Of a stretch of 64,000 nucleotides of DNA, positions 28,183 through 37,507 are shown one piece after another. A program made the position numbers and the translations under genes. Position 1 is the stretch's first letter. Each line of letters opens with the position of its first letter. The DNA lies in the NCBI GenBank assembly GCA_001899305.1, contig MKWL01000011.1, positions 1-64,000 of the forward strand. The letters run 5' to 3'. The stretch comes from Thiobacillus sp. 0-1251 (lineage in GTDB: Bacteria; Pseudomonadota; Gammaproteobacteria; Burkholderiales; Thiobacillaceae). Below the pieces are notes generated by a model. The model was not told the DNA's origin. It ran no database searches and saw only the letters and a list, made by a program, of their open reading frames with translations.

Positions 28183-29664
28183 TCAAGGGACCGTGGCAGA
28201 GGTCACGGCAGGCGTCGCCGCTCCCGCCGCCTTGGGCGTGTCGAGCACCCCGCCCCCCATGGCCTGGTACAAGGCCGCGCTGTCGGCCAGGCGGGCGGCC
28301 TGCGCCGCGATCAGGCCGATGCGGGTCTGCTGCGCCTGCTGCTGGGCCGTGAGGAGCTGCAGGTAGCTCGCCGCACCCAGGTGATATTGCTGCCGTACCA
28401 GATCGAGCGACGCCTGCGCCGAGGTGTCGGCCGCAGCCTGTGCCTGCAGGGCCTGGGCATCGTTGTCCAGCTGGCGCAAGGTGTCGGCCACATTGCGCAA
28501 CGCCTCCAGCACGGTCTGCTGATAGTTGGCACCCGCCGCCTGCAAACTGGCTTCGGCGGCGTTCGCACCGGCTTTCAGGCCGGCGTTGAACAGCGGCTGG
28601 GCGAGTTGCCCGGCCAGGGTCCAGATCATCGACCCGGGACCGAACAGTGCGCCCGTGGTCAGGGCTTGCGTGCCCAGGCTGGCGCTGAGATCGATCTGCG
28701 GATAGAGGTTGGCCACGGCCACGCCGTACTGGGCCGTGGCCGCATGCAGCAAGGCGGTGGACGCCTGGATGTCGGGCCGCTGGCGCACCAGATCCGACGG
28801 CACCACCACCGGCAAGCGTTCGGGCAGGGTGAAATCGGTCAGGGTGAAACGCGGCATGTCGGCCGCGCCCGGCGCCCGGGCCGTCAGCACGGCCAGCAGA
28901 TGGTCGGCCTGCTCCAATTTGTTGTGCAGGGGTGGCAGGCTGGCGCGGGTCTGCTCCACCTGGGTTTGCAGGGCCAGTACATCCGTCCTGGCGGTCGCAC
29001 CGAGTGCGAAGCGCTTGCGGGCAATGTCGAGCTGGTCTTGTTGGGCCTGCAGGATGGCTTCGGTCGCCGCGATCTGCTCGCCCAGCTGGGCCTGTGCAAA
29101 GGCCGTGGTCACGATGTTGCCCGCCAGGGCCAGGCGCGCGCCCGCCAGCTGGTAGGCCTGGTAGTCGGCCTGCGCCGCCAGCGCTTCGAGCGCACGGCGG
29201 TTGCCGCCGAACAAGTCGAGGTTGTAGTTGACGGCGACCCCGGCGTTATACAGGTTGTAGAGCGTCTGCTGGTTGCCGCTCTCGCCGCGGCCTGCTGCGT
29301 TGGCCTGGTTACGACTGGCGCCGAGCTTGGCATTGACGGTCGGATACAAGGTGGAACCGGCCTGTGCCGCATGAAGTTGCTGAGCCTGGCGCAGCGTGGC
29401 CTCGGCTGCAGCCAGGGTGAAATTGTCATGCAGCGCCTGCTTCACCAGATCGTCGAGTCGGGGCGAGCCGAAAGCCGTCCACCACTCGGGCGCCACGGCA
29501 TCGTTCATCACGACGTTCGGCGGCGGCGCCTCCCGCGTGTAGCGGGTAACCGTGGGGGCATCCGGCGTCCTGAAATCGGGACCAACCGTCGTACAGCCCG
29601 CCACCATCGCGGTAGCGGCCAGCCACCCGACATAGCGCTGCGGCAACAGGTTGAAAGTCGGCAT
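28183..29664 (-). CDS. RND efflux outer-membrane lipoprotein (NodT family)
   Basis: A 493-residue TolC-like outer-membrane factor. The signal ends in AMVAGCTTVGPDF, with lipidated Cys near residue 24 and the classic CTTVGPDF start. Two repeats of alpha-helical barrel plus beta strands follow (LDLFGGNRRALEA in the first, RPDIQASTALLHAATAQYGV in the second). It forms the exit duct for the adaptor and pump downstream. The ATG at 29664 places the lipobox at the usual distance; an upstream ATG at 29718 is less likely. No strong ribosome binding site is visible. Confidence 0.92.
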   Translation of the reverse strand: MPTFNLLPQRYVGWLAATAMVAGCTTVGPDFRTPDAPTVTRYTREAPPPNVVMNDAVAPEWWTAFGSPRLDDLVKQALHDNFTLAAAEATLRQAQQLHAAQAGSTLYPTVNAKLGASRNQANAAGRGESGNQQTLYNLYNAGVAVNYNLDLFGGNRRALEALAAQADYQAYQLAGARLALAGNIVTTAFAQAQLGEQIAATEAILQAQQDQLDIARKRFALGATARTDVLALQTQVEQTRASLPPLHNKLEQADHLLAVLTARAPGAADMPRFTLTDFTLPERLPVVVPSDLVRQRPDIQASTALLHAATAQYGVAVANLYPQIDLSASLGTQALTTGALFGPGSMIWTLAGQLAQPLFNAGLKAGANAAEASLQAAGANYQQTVLEALRNVADTLRQLDNDAQALQAQAAADTSAQASLDLVRQQYHLGAASYLQLLTAQQQAQQTRIGLIAAQAARLADSAALYQAMGGGVLDTPKAAGAATPAVTSATVP

Positions 29665-29815
29665 CGATCGTACCCGGTAGATTGACTTGGCCGGCCTGGA
29701 CCGCGAATCCTTCATCATCGCTCGATGAAAGACGCCACCAGGAATGGCTGATGGAGCGATACGTGCAGGATTTGGTTCAATGTATCTAATGTATCTACAG
29801 TCGCCGCGAATTCCC

Positions 29816-31471
29816 TCATTGTTGCGAAGCGGCTGCCAATGCGTCGCTGACGATGGCCTGGGCCTCGACCTGGATGCGATGCAGATGATCCGCGCCAAGG
29901 AAGCTTTCGGCATAGATCTTGTAGATGTCTTCAGTGCCGGAAGGACGCGCCGCGAACCACCCGTTCTCGGCAATCACCTTGAGGCCACCGATCGACGCGC
30001 CGTTGCCCGGCGCCTGGGTGAGGATGGTCTGGATGGTCTCGCCGGCCAGTTCGGCAGATTGCACCTGCCGCGGCGAGAGTTGGGCAAGCTTCTGCTTCTG
30101 CGCCGGCGTCGCCGGCGCCTCGATCCGATCGTAGACCGGCTCGCCGAACTCGCGCGTCAGTTCACGGTAGAGTTCGCCGGGGTCGCGCCCCATGCGGGCG
30201 GTGATCTCCGCCGACAGCAGGGCCGGCACCATGCCGTCCTTGTCCGTTGTCCAGACGCTGCCGTCCCGCCGGACGAACGAGGCGCCTGCGCTCTCCTCAC
30301 CGCCGAAACCCAGCGAGCCGTCATACAGACCTTCCACAAACCATTTGAAACCGACCGGCACTTCGACCAGCGTGCGGCCGAGCCTCGCGGCGACGCGATC
30401 GATCATCTGGCTGCTGACGACGGTCTTGCCGACTGCCGCCTCCCTGCGCCACTGCGGCCGGTGCTGGAACAGGTAGTCAATGGCTACCGCCAGATAATGA
30501 TTGGGCGGCAGCAGACCCGCGTGACGGGTGACGATTCCGTGCCGGTCATGATCGGTGTCGCAGGCAAAGGCAATGTCGAAGCGATCCTTCAGGCCGATCA
30601 GGCTCTGCATGGCATAGGACGAGGATGGATCCATGCGTATGCGGCCGTCCCAGTCGACGGTCATGAAGCGGAAGGTCGGGTCGACGGCGTCGTTCACGAT
30701 CGCGAGGTTCAATCCATAGCGCTCGGCGATCGGACCCCAGTAATGCACGCCGGCTCCACCCAGCGGATCCACGCCCAGGCTGATGCCCGCGCCACGGATC
30801 GCCTCCATGTCGAGCACGCTGCCAAGATCGCCGACATAGGCCGTGACAAAATCATGTCGATGCGTGGTCGCCGCGCGCCGGGCCTGCTCGAGCGGGATTC
30901 GTTTCACACCCTTCAGGCCGCTTTCCAGCAGCGCATTGGCACGGGCTTCCATCCATCCCGTGACATCCTTGTCTGCCGGCCCGCCGTTGGGCGGGTTGTA
31001 CTTGAAGCCGCCGCTGTCGGGCGGGTTATGTGAAGGCGTGATGACGATCCCGTCCGCCAGCCCTTTGACGCGGCCGCGGTTGTAGGTGAGGATCGCGTGG
31101 GAAATCACCGGGGTGGGCGTGTAGTCGTCCTTGTCCGCGAGCATGACCTCCACGCCATTGGCCGCCAGCACTTCGAGCGCACTGGCAAACGCCGGCTCCG
31201 ACAACGCGTGCGTATCGATGCCCAGGAACAGCGGTCCGTCGATATGCTGCTGCATGCGGTAATCGCAAATGGCCTGGCTGATGGCCAGCACATGCCATTC
31301 GTTGAAACTGTTCTCGAATGCGGAGCCCCGATGCCCCGAGGTGCCGAATGCGACCCGTTGCGCGGGTACCGAAGGGTCGGGCCGGTTGCCGTAATAGGCC
31401 GTGACGAGTCTGGGTACGTTGACCAGCATGGCGGGCTGGGCGGGCTTCCCTGCAAGTGGGCTTGTTTCCAT
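29816..31471 (-). CDS. pgm: Phosphoglucomutase (alpha-D-glucose phosphate-specific)
   Basis: A 551-residue mutase interconverting glucose-1-P and glucose-6-P. The catalytic Ser is in [20 protein letters not shown] (about residues 144-163), the Mg loop is CDTDHDRHG (about 303-311), the sugar-specificity loop is [10 protein letters not shown] and the phosphate-binding loop is [12 protein letters not shown] near the C-terminus. AAGAGG precedes the ATG. It heads the minus-strand train, 151 bases before the RND genes. Together with glgP downstream it feeds glycogen-derived glucose-1-P into central metabolism. Confidence 0.95.
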   Translation of the reverse strand: METSPLAGKPAQPAMLVNVPRLVTAYYGNRPDPSVPAQRVAFGTSGHRGSAFENSFNEWHVLAISQAICDYRMQQHIDGPLFLGIDTHALSEPAFASALEVLAANGVEVMLADKDDYTPTPVISHAILTYNRGRVKGLADGIVITPSHNPPDSGGFKYNPPNGGPADKDVTGWMEARANALLESGLKGVKRIPLEQARRAATTHRHDFVTAYVGDLGSVLDMEAIRGAGISLGVDPLGGAGVHYWGPIAERYGLNLAIVNDAVDPTFRFMTVDWDGRIRMDPSSSYAMQSLIGLKDRFDIAFACDTDHDRHGIVTRHAGLLPPNHYLAVAIDYLFQHRPQWRREAAVGKTVVSSQMIDRVAARLGRTLVEVPVGFKWFVEGLYDGSLGFGGEESAGASFVRRDGSVWTTDKDGMVPALLSAEITARMGRDPGELYRELTREFGEPVYDRIEAPATPAQKQKLAQLSPRQVQSAELAGETIQTILTQAPGNGASIGGLKVIAENGWFAARPSGTEDIYKIYAESFLGADHLHRIQVEAQAIVSDALAAASQQ

Positions 31472-31842
31472 TGCTTACCTCTTGTACGACGCACGAAATC
31501 GTCCAGGCTTTCCTGGGCACGCTCGAGCCGCGCGGCCATCCCGTTCAGGAATCGGCCAGCCGGCCCGCTTTGTCGCAGCGTCCTCGTGGACATGCCGAAA
31601 ACCCGGTCGCCCCATTGTGCCACGCATCGCATCCTTCACGTCCGGATCGGCCGAAGCGCCCGTGTCTCGCTGCCATTGCAGACAGTCCCCCGTCGTCCAA
31701 AGTTCAAGGCGCCTGGATTTTTCGGCGCATCGAAGCGAAACGATTCGTCGCATGTACGAGATGGGGCAAACCATCTGCTATATATCGATATAGCCAGCGC
31801 GATCATGCATTCATGATCCGTCTGCATCCGACAGGAAACGCC
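31472..31842. other. Divergent intergenic region between pgm and the duplicated acidic protein
   Basis: No gene is recognised. The region should carry both divergent promoters. Its right end has an AT-rich perfect inverted repeat (31777-31794), listed separately. Open frames here are continuations of shadow frames. Confidence 0.55.
31777..31794. promoter_or_regulatory. Perfect inverted repeat, possible operator
   Basis: GCTATAT at 31777-31783 and ATATAGC at 31788-31794 are perfect inverted arms around ATCG. The site ends 48 bases before the start of the next gene, in an otherwise GC-rich neighbourhood, which fits a dimeric regulator site overlapping a promoter. No regulator is suggested. Confidence 0.4.
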
Positions 31843-32343
31843 ATGACACACAATCCCCTCGATATCGCCAGCCGCGTCAGTCCCGCTTTGTCGGCGTTGC
31901 TCAACAGCCGGGTCAATAACCCGGAATGCGAACAGCCGGTGACGCTCAAGGCCGTACGCCGTTTTCTGGCCGACCTGCTGCCCGCCGACTTCAAGGAAGC
32001 CGAACGGCTGCATCGCATCGACGTGAACGAATCGCTGCTCGACGAACTGGATACCCTGATCGAAGAATTCGGGGCGACCGCGCTTGCCGTGGATTTCATC
32101 CAGACCAGCGCCAGCGAACCGCTCTCACGCGCGATCGAGACGGTCGTGAACGACGAGAACCGGGAAAACCCACCTACGCTGGCGGCTGTCCGCAATGCCA
32201 TCCTGTCCGGTCTGGGCGCCCGGCTCGTGGGAGACGGCGTGCTGGAAGACGACGAGGGCGAAACATTGTTATCGGAGATCGAAGCGCTGATCGAGCAATT
32301 TGGCACCGATACGCTTGCCGAGGACTTCCTTCGCTATGAGTAG
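31843..32343 (+). CDS. Acidic protein of two homologous ~70-residue repeats, unknown function
   Basis: This 166-residue protein is strongly acidic and helical, with no signal peptide or membrane segment. It has an internal duplication. Residues 15-86 and 94-163 align: VNNPECEQPVTLKAVRRFL matches VNDENRENPPTLAAVRNAI, and LLDELDTLIEEFGATALAVDF matches LLSEIEALIEQFGTDTLAEDF. I do not recognise the family. The ATG at 31843 follows ACAGGAAACGCC; an in-frame ATG at 31813 is an alternative. A small membrane protein follows 30 bases downstream. The repeat architecture suggests a scaffold or binding role, but this is a guess. Confidence 0.7.
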   Translation: MTHNPLDIASRVSPALSALLNSRVNNPECEQPVTLKAVRRFLADLLPADFKEAERLHRIDVNESLLDELDTLIEEFGATALAVDFIQTSASEPLSRAIETVVNDENRENPPTLAAVRNAILSGLGARLVGDGVLEDDEGETLLSEIEALIEQFGTDTLAEDFLRYE

Positions 32344-32373
32344 CGGCGCATCCGGAATCCGGGAGACACCCGC

Positions 32374-32535
32374 ATGCTGAAAAACCGGCGCGCCCGGCGT
32401 GGCGTGGCGATATCCCTGGTGATAGTTGGCGGCCTGCTGATGGCCTTGGCGCCTGAAATATGGCAGGGGTTGTTCGTCCTTGCACTGGGCGTCGGCATCG
32501 AACTGGCGGGAATTGCCTTGGAGCGCAAAGCCTAG
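32374..32535 (+). CDS. Small hypothetical membrane protein (53 residues)
   Basis: MLKNRRARRGVAISLVIVGG opens a short protein with a basic N-terminus and two hydrophobic helices (about residues 10-25 and 30-47), ending in ERKA. A GGGAGA site lies 8 bases upstream of the ATG. It follows the duplicated acidic protein by 30 bases and is probably cotranscribed. It is too small for the usual gene-size cutoff. The positive-inside N-terminus fits a hairpin in the inner membrane. The function is unknown. Confidence 0.6.
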   Translation: MLKNRRARRGVAISLVIVGGLLMALAPEIWQGLFVLALGVGIELAGIALERKA

Positions 32536-32987
32536 CCGGCCGGAAACGATCCCGCCCTTGTATGGCGAATGGAATGACGGTATCCCAGCCGTCTCGATCG
32601 GCTTTCGTTTCATTGCAGCACGACGCGCACACGGCCTCGCGCCGGGAGCGTGAACCGGCCGGCCTTGCCGATCGTGCGGCAGACCGGTCGCGTGCGCGTG
32701 CTGCCGCCCCCTGCCGAAAAATCAATATCTTGTCCGTTGAATGGAGGGGCCTTCATGCCCCGTCAAGGCGGAACAAGCTCGCCGCCTGGAATCCATCTGC
32801 TTGAATCGGAACCCGGCCCTCGCGCCATCCGACCTTGATCGCCGTCCAATTCACGGGGGTCACCCACTCATGTGTTGACGGCATATTTATCCGGCTACAA
32901 TTCGGCCATGAGCCCCCATCGTGGATACCGGGTTGTTGTCCCCTTCACCCTGCGTACGGCGCTGGGGCATTCTCTGACCGCCAGACC
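32536..32987 (+). other. Intergenic region upstream of the GGDEF/EAL receptor
   Basis: No family-level gene is seen. The distal part holds a sigma70-like promoter at 32875-32901 and a possible 27-codon leader frame at 32908-32991, both listed separately. Confidence 0.55.
32875..32901 (+). promoter_or_regulatory. Candidate sigma70 promoter for the GGDEF/EAL receptor
   Basis: TTGACG (32875-32880) and TACAAT (32896-32901) are separated by 15 bases in a locally AT-rich patch. The spacing is shorter than optimal. A transcript would have a leader of roughly 80 bases before the ATG at 32988. Confidence 0.45.
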
Positions 32988-32991
32988 ATGA
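32908..32991 (+). CDS. Possible 27-residue leader peptide overlapping the receptor start
   Basis: An ATG just downstream of the candidate promoter opens a frame reading [20 protein letters not shown] and ending TGA at 32989-32991, so its stop overlaps the receptor ATG as ATGA. The receptor start has no good ribosome binding site of its own, which would make coupling useful. There is no protein-level support, and a chance frame is quite possible. Confidence 0.25.
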   Translation: MSPHRGYRVVVPFTLRTALGHSLTARP

Positions 32992-35900
32992 AGGCGCTTT
33001 CCATTTCGAGGCGCCTGCTGCTGAGCTACCTGCTGGTCGCCGTGCTGCCGCTGACAGGACTGGCTGCGTTCTATCTGGCCTCGTTCGAAGCGTCGCTCCA
33101 TGAGAGCGTGCTGGCGAACATGGTCACCATCTCGGACAAAAAAGCCGATCAGATCGATCGCTACATGCTGGAGCGGCGAGCGGACGCCCGCTTGCTCAGC
33201 CAGAGAAACCTGATCCGTCATGGACTGGCCCAGCTGGAGCGGGCTTACCATACGGGTGGGCTGAACGCCCCTCTCTACCTGGCTGCTTCACGCCCGCTGC
33301 AAAACGACCTGAGCATTTCCTACGAGGCCGGCAATTTCCACGATTTCCTGCTGATGGACACGGCCGGCAACGTGATTTTTTCCCTGCTGCACGAGCCTGA
33401 CCTCGGCACCAATCTCCTGTCCGGCACATACCGCAACACGCCGCTGGCAAGAAGTTTCAACCTGACCCTGCAAAGCCTGCAAACCCGCCTCTCGGAATTC
33501 GCACCGTATGCGCCTTCCGGGAATCGGCCGACTGCCTTCTTGACCACGCCCGTGCTGGACAGGGACAAACTCATCGGCGTGCTGGCCCTGCGGCTGGATG
33601 TAAACAAGCTGGGATCGGTCACGGCCGATCGCACCGGCCTCGGTCGCACGGGCGAAACGGTTCTGGCACAACGCGATGGCAACGAGGCTTTTTACACCGG
33701 ACCGCTCCGTCATATCCCGGACGCGGCCTATCGCTACCGGGTGCCGCTCGAGGCCGCCGCGCTGCCGATGCAGAAGGCGCTGGCCGGCGACCATGGCAAT
33801 GGGTTCGTACGCGACTACGCCGGGGTCGACAGCGTGGCGGCATGGCGCTACCTCCCCGAGTTGAGGTGGGGGATGGTGGTGAAAATGGACAGCGCGGAAG
33901 CGCTGGCGCCCGCCGCGCATCTGCGCCATGTCACCTATGTCGCGCTGGTCCTGTTCCTGCTCCTCTCAGGCGGCGCGGCCTATCTGCTGGGACGTGGTCT
34001 GTCGCGTCCCATCCGGAACCTCACCCGGGTGGCCGACAGCATCGCAGCCGGCGATCTGTCGCAGCGCGCCCCGCAGGATGGTCCCGACGAACTGGGCCGT
34101 CTGGCCCAGGCCTTCAATCATATGACGGATGCGCTGGAAAACATCCACCATACGCTGGAAGCCCAGGTGGAAGCGCGCTCGCACGAGCTGCGCAAGCTCT
34201 CTCTACTGCAGGGTGCCATTCTCGATAAGGCCGGAGCACTGGTGGTGGTGCTCGACCGCGAAGGCCGCATCCGCCGCTTCAATCGCGCCTGCGAAGAACT
34301 GTCCGGCTACGCGTTCGCAGAAGTCGAGGGACGGTTCGTCTGGGATTTTCTGCTACCGCCAGATGAGCGCGAGCGTGTGCACCAGGAGGCGTTCGACGCG
34401 CTCGTTCGCAATCCCGAATCCTTGAGAGGCTCGCACACCAACCACTGGATCACCCGGGACGGGACGCGGCGCCTGATCGAATGGTCGAATTCCGTATTGT
34501 CGGACGAACAAGGCGAGATGGAGTTTATGGTGAGCATCGGCACCGACGTGACGGAGAAACAGCTGGCCCAGGCCGCCCTCAAGGAAAGCGAGATGCGCCT
34601 GAACGAAGCACAGCGCATTGCCCAGGTCGGCAGCTGGGAGTTCGATGTGGCCAGCAATACGCTGGCCTGGTCGGACGAGACCTTCCGCCTTTTCGAAGTT
34701 GACCGGGACGCCTTCGGCGCATCGTACGAGGCATTCATGGACGCGGTGCATCCCGAGGACCGCGAGCGGGTCGGCCAGGCCTACCTCGACTCCTTGACGA
34801 ACCGCAAGCCGTACGAGATCAGTCATCGGATCTGCATGCCGGACGGCCGCATCAAATGGGTGAACGAATGCTGCGAAATGCATTTCGACGCCGAAGGCAA
34901 CGCCGTCCGTTCCACGGGCACCGTACAGGACATCACCCGGCGCAAGCAGGCGGAAGAAGCGTTACGGCTCTACGCCAACGTGTTCGAGCACAGCGGCGAA
35001 GCCATCCTCATCAGCGACAGCCACAACCGCATCCTGGCGGTGAATCCGGCCTTCACCCGCCTGACGGGCTACGCCATCGACGACATCCGGGGCGAGCACC
35101 CGCAGATCCTGACGGCCGGGCAGACACTCGACGACACCCATCAGGCGATGGCAGCCGCCCTCGAACAAGTGGGCTACTGGCAGGGCGAGGTGCTGGACCG
35201 GCGGAAAGACGGCTCGCTCTATCCGAAGTGGATGTCGGTCTCGGTCGTGCGCGACCTCGACGGCCACCTTTCCCATTACATCACCAGTTTCACGGACATC
35301 ACCGCACGCAAACTGGCCGAGGCACAAATCAGCCAGCTGGCCTACCACGACGCCCTTACTGGCCTGGTCAACCGCTTCAGCCTGCAGGGCCAACTCGAAC
35401 AGGCACTCGCCATGGCCCACCGGGAACAGCGTGCGCTGGCGGTGATCTTCCTGGATCTGGATCGCTTCAAGACCATCAACGACACGCTCGGGCATGCAGT
35501 AGGCGATGCGTTGCTCAAGGACGTGGCGCAACGCCTGCGCGACAGCGTGCGCGAGAGCGACATCGTGGCCCGACTCGGCGGCGATGAATTCGTGGTGGTG
35601 CTGACCGAAGTGGAAGGCGCCGCGACTGCAGCCCGCGTCGCCGACAAGATCCTGCACACGCTGTCCCAGCCCTATCGTATCGGGAAAGATGCGCTGCATT
35701 CCACGCCAAGCATCGGGCTCGCGTTCTACCCGGACGATGGCGAGGATAGCGAAACGCTGATGAAGAACGCCGACACCGCCATGTATCACGCCAAATCGCT
35801 GGGGCGCAACAACGTCCAGTTCTTCACTGCCGAGATGAACCAGGCCGCCATGAAGCGGCTGACCATGGACCATGACTTGCGGGTGGCCGTGGAAAACAAG

Positions 35901-36629
35901 GAGTTCGAACTGCATTACCAGCCCCAGTTCGACAGCTGGAGCGGCCGCATCGTCGGATTCGAGGCACTGGTACGCTGGCGCCACCCGCGCATGGGCCTGG
36001 TGCCGCCTGCCGAATTCATTCCCATTGCCGAGGAAACCGGCCTGATCCTGCCGCTGGGCGAATGGGTACTGGACGAAGCCTGCCGCCAGCTCCGCGCATG
36101 GCGCGATATCGGCATCGCCGACTTCGGCATGGCCGTGAACCTGTCCGCCCATCAACTGCACTCCGCCATCCTGCTGGCCCATGTCGCAGGGGCCTTGAAA
36201 AAACATGGCCTGAAAGGCACCGACCTGGAGCTCGAAATCACCGAATCGGTTGCCATGCACGACCCGGCCGCCAGCATCAGCCAGCTCAAGGCGCTGCGCA
36301 ACCTGGGCGTGCGCCTGTCGATCGACGATTTCGGCACGGGCTACTCTTCGCTCAGCTATCTCAAGCTGCTGCCGATCCACACCCTGAAACTCGACCAGTC
36401 CTTCGTACGCGACATCGAAAGCGACAACAATGACGTCGCCATCTGCACCGCCACCATCGCACTGGCGCACAGCCTCGGCCTGGCCGTGACCGCCGAGGGC
36501 GTGGAGACCGAAGCGCAGCGCCATTTGCTGACCTCGCATTTCTGCGATTTCATGCAGGGCTATCTGTTCAGCAAACCGTTGTCCGCCACGGAGGCCCTCG
36601 CCTTCATCCAGAAGCGGCAGGCGACCTGA
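32988..36629 (+). CDS. Membrane receptor with Cache, HAMP, three PAS, GGDEF and EAL domains
   Basis: A 1213-residue c-di-GMP turnover protein. Membrane helix 1 (about residues 9-31) and helix 2 (314-337) bracket a periplasmic double-Cache sensor. HAMP follows (338-390), then PAS domains at about 405-525, 535-655 and 660-775. The GGDEF domain has intact GGDEF (864-868) and an RESD inhibitory site (855-858), so cyclase activity with product feedback is plausible. The EAL domain has an intact EAL (992-994) and [14 protein letters not shown], so phosphodiesterase activity is also possible. It senses an external small molecule of unknown identity. The start is the ATG right before the first helix. 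Confidence 0.93.
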   Translation: MKALSISRRLLLSYLLVAVLPLTGLAAFYLASFEASLHESVLANMVTISDKKADQIDRYMLERRADARLLSQRNLIRHGLAQLERAYHTGGLNAPLYLAASRPLQNDLSISYEAGNFHDFLLMDTAGNVIFSLLHEPDLGTNLLSGTYRNTPLARSFNLTLQSLQTRLSEFAPYAPSGNRPTAFLTTPVLDRDKLIGVLALRLDVNKLGSVTADRTGLGRTGETVLAQRDGNEAFYTGPLRHIPDAAYRYRVPLEAAALPMQKALAGDHGNGFVRDYAGVDSVAAWRYLPELRWGMVVKMDSAEALAPAAHLRHVTYVALVLFLLLSGGAAYLLGRGLSRPIRNLTRVADSIAAGDLSQRAPQDGPDELGRLAQAFNHMTDALENIHHTLEAQVEARSHELRKLSLLQGAILDKAGALVVVLDREGRIRRFNRACEELSGYAFAEVEGRFVWDFLLPPDERERVHQEAFDALVRNPESLRGSHTNHWITRDGTRRLIEWSNSVLSDEQGEMEFMVSIGTDVTEKQLAQAALKESEMRLNEAQRIAQVGSWEFDVASNTLAWSDETFRLFEVDRDAFGASYEAFMDAVHPEDRERVGQAYLDSLTNRKPYEISHRICMPDGRIKWVNECCEMHFDAEGNAVRSTGTVQDITRRKQAEEALRLYANVFEHSGEAILISDSHNRILAVNPAFTRLTGYAIDDIRGEHPQILTAGQTLDDTHQAMAAALEQVGYWQGEVLDRRKDGSLYPKWMSVSVVRDLDGHLSHYITSFTDITARKLAEAQISQLAYHDALTGLVNRFSLQGQLEQALAMAHREQRALAVIFLDLDRFKTINDTLGHAVGDALLKDVAQRLRDSVRESDIVARLGGDEFVVVLTEVEGAATAARVADKILHTLSQPYRIGKDALHSTPSIGLAFYPDDGEDSETLMKNADTAMYHAKSLGRNNVQFFTAEMNQAAMKRLTMDHDLRVAVENKEFELHYQPQFDSWSGRIVGFEALVRWRHPRMGLVPPAEFIPIAEETGLILPLGEWVLDEACRQLRAWRDIGIADFGMAVNLSAHQLHSAILLAHVAGALKKHGLKGTDLELEITESVAMHDPAASISQLKALRNLGVRLSIDDFGTGYSSLSYLKLLPIHTLKLDQSFVRDIESDNNDVAICTATIALAHSLGLAVTAEGVETEAQRHLLTSHFCDFMQGYLFSKPLSATEALAFIQKRQAT

Positions 36630-36730
36630 AAGATCCAAGCTTTGCCATCCGCAGGTCGCCAACTAAATGGGATATTGCTATCCTTTAAATAAGCGCTACG
36701 TTGATTCAATCCACATATGCAGGAGGTCAG

Positions 36731-37129
36731 ATGTCCGTACTCAGCCCAACCCAACTCGATCAGCTCGCCCGGAAACTGAAAGAGGACTACCAGGCACTCG
36801 TGCGCGAAGTACGCGAGGAATTGGAGAATTCGGGCAACCAGCATCGCATCGACCTGCTCAACCGCGAGCCGGGCGACAGCGGCGACGAATCGCTGGCCAA
36901 TGCGCTGGCGGATTTCAACCTGGCCCTACTCGATCGCCATATCGACGGGATGCGGGATATCGAGGCCGCCCTGCAGCGCATCCGGAATGGCGAATACGGC
37001 GTCTGCATCGACTGCGGGGATGCGGTCACGTTTCCCCGGCTGATGGCCTATCCGACCGCGAAGCGTTGCATCGTCTGCCAGGAACAACGCGAAAAACTCT
37101 ACGCCCAGGAAGGCCGCCCGAAAATGTAA
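36731..37129 (+). CDS. DksA/TraR-family zinc finger protein
   Basis: A 132-residue protein with an N-terminal coiled coil (about residues 8-35 and 60-85) and a C4 zinc finger: Cys pairs in GVCIDCGDAV and KRCIVCQEQRE. It resembles DksA-like proteins that bind RNA polymerase in the secondary channel and alter promoter response. The coiled-coil tip lacks an obvious DksA-type Asp-x-x-Asp-Ala motif, so the regulatory effect may differ. A perfect AGGAGG lies 4 bases upstream of the ATG. HPF follows 48 bases downstream, suggesting a stress-related pair. Confidence 0.87.
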   Translation: MSVLSPTQLDQLARKLKEDYQALVREVREELENSGNQHRIDLLNREPGDSGDESLANALADFNLALLDRHIDGMRDIEAALQRIRNGEYGVCIDCGDAVTFPRLMAYPTAKRCIVCQEQREKLYAQEGRPKM

Positions 37130-37156
37130 ACGAAGACAGGACAAGCCTGTCTCCAT

Positions 37157-37165
37157 CCCCCCCCC
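37157..37165 (+). repeat. Run of nine C residues before hpf
   Basis: A C9 tract sits in the 48-base gap, ending about 12 bases before the hpf start codon and directly before its ACGGAG ribosome binding site. Slippage here would alter the leader, not the reading frame. Confidence 0.8.
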
Positions 37166-37177
37166 AACGGAGTCATC

Positions 37178-37483
37178 ATGAAAACCCCGCTTCAAATCAC
37201 CTTCCGCGACATGCCCCCCTCCGACGCACTCGAGACGCACATCCGCGAGAAGGCCCAGAAACTCGAACAGCTTTTCGCCGACATCGTCAGTTGCCGCGTC
37301 GTGGTCGAACAGCCTGCAAAACATCAGCAACAGAGCAAGCCGTTCAACATCCACATCGACCTGGGCGTGCCCGGGAAGGAAATCGTGGTGGACAGGCAGG
37401 AGAACGAGGATGCCTACATTGCCCTGCGCGACGCTTTCGACGCCGCCAAGCGGCAACTGGAAGACTACGCGCGGCAGTTGTGA
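37178..37483 (+). CDS. hpf: Ribosome hibernation promoting factor (short HPF/RaiA type)
   Basis: This 101-residue protein shows the S30AE/HPF fold: an opening strand ITFRDMPPSDALETHIREKA with amphipathic helix, central strands (VVVEQPAKHQQQSKPFNIHI) and a terminal helix (AYIALRDAFDAAKRQLEDYA). Short HPF dimerises or silences 70S ribosomes in stationary phase. It lacks the long C-terminal dimerisation domain. It follows the DksA-like gene and precedes a kinase gene by 24 bases, so the three may form a starvation-response operon. Confidence 0.88.
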   Translation: MKTPLQITFRDMPPSDALETHIREKAQKLEQLFADIVSCRVVVEQPAKHQQQSKPFNIHIDLGVPGKEIVVDRQENEDAYIALRDAFDAAKRQLEDYARQL

Positions 37484-37507
37484 GTCGCGCCGTCCGGACG
37501 CGCAGAC

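Noticed and set aside
37135..37152. AGACAGG/CCTGTCT hairpin after the DksA-like gene as a terminator
   Set aside because: No T run follows and hpf begins shortly after; more likely an attenuator or mRNA processing structure, evidence insufficient.
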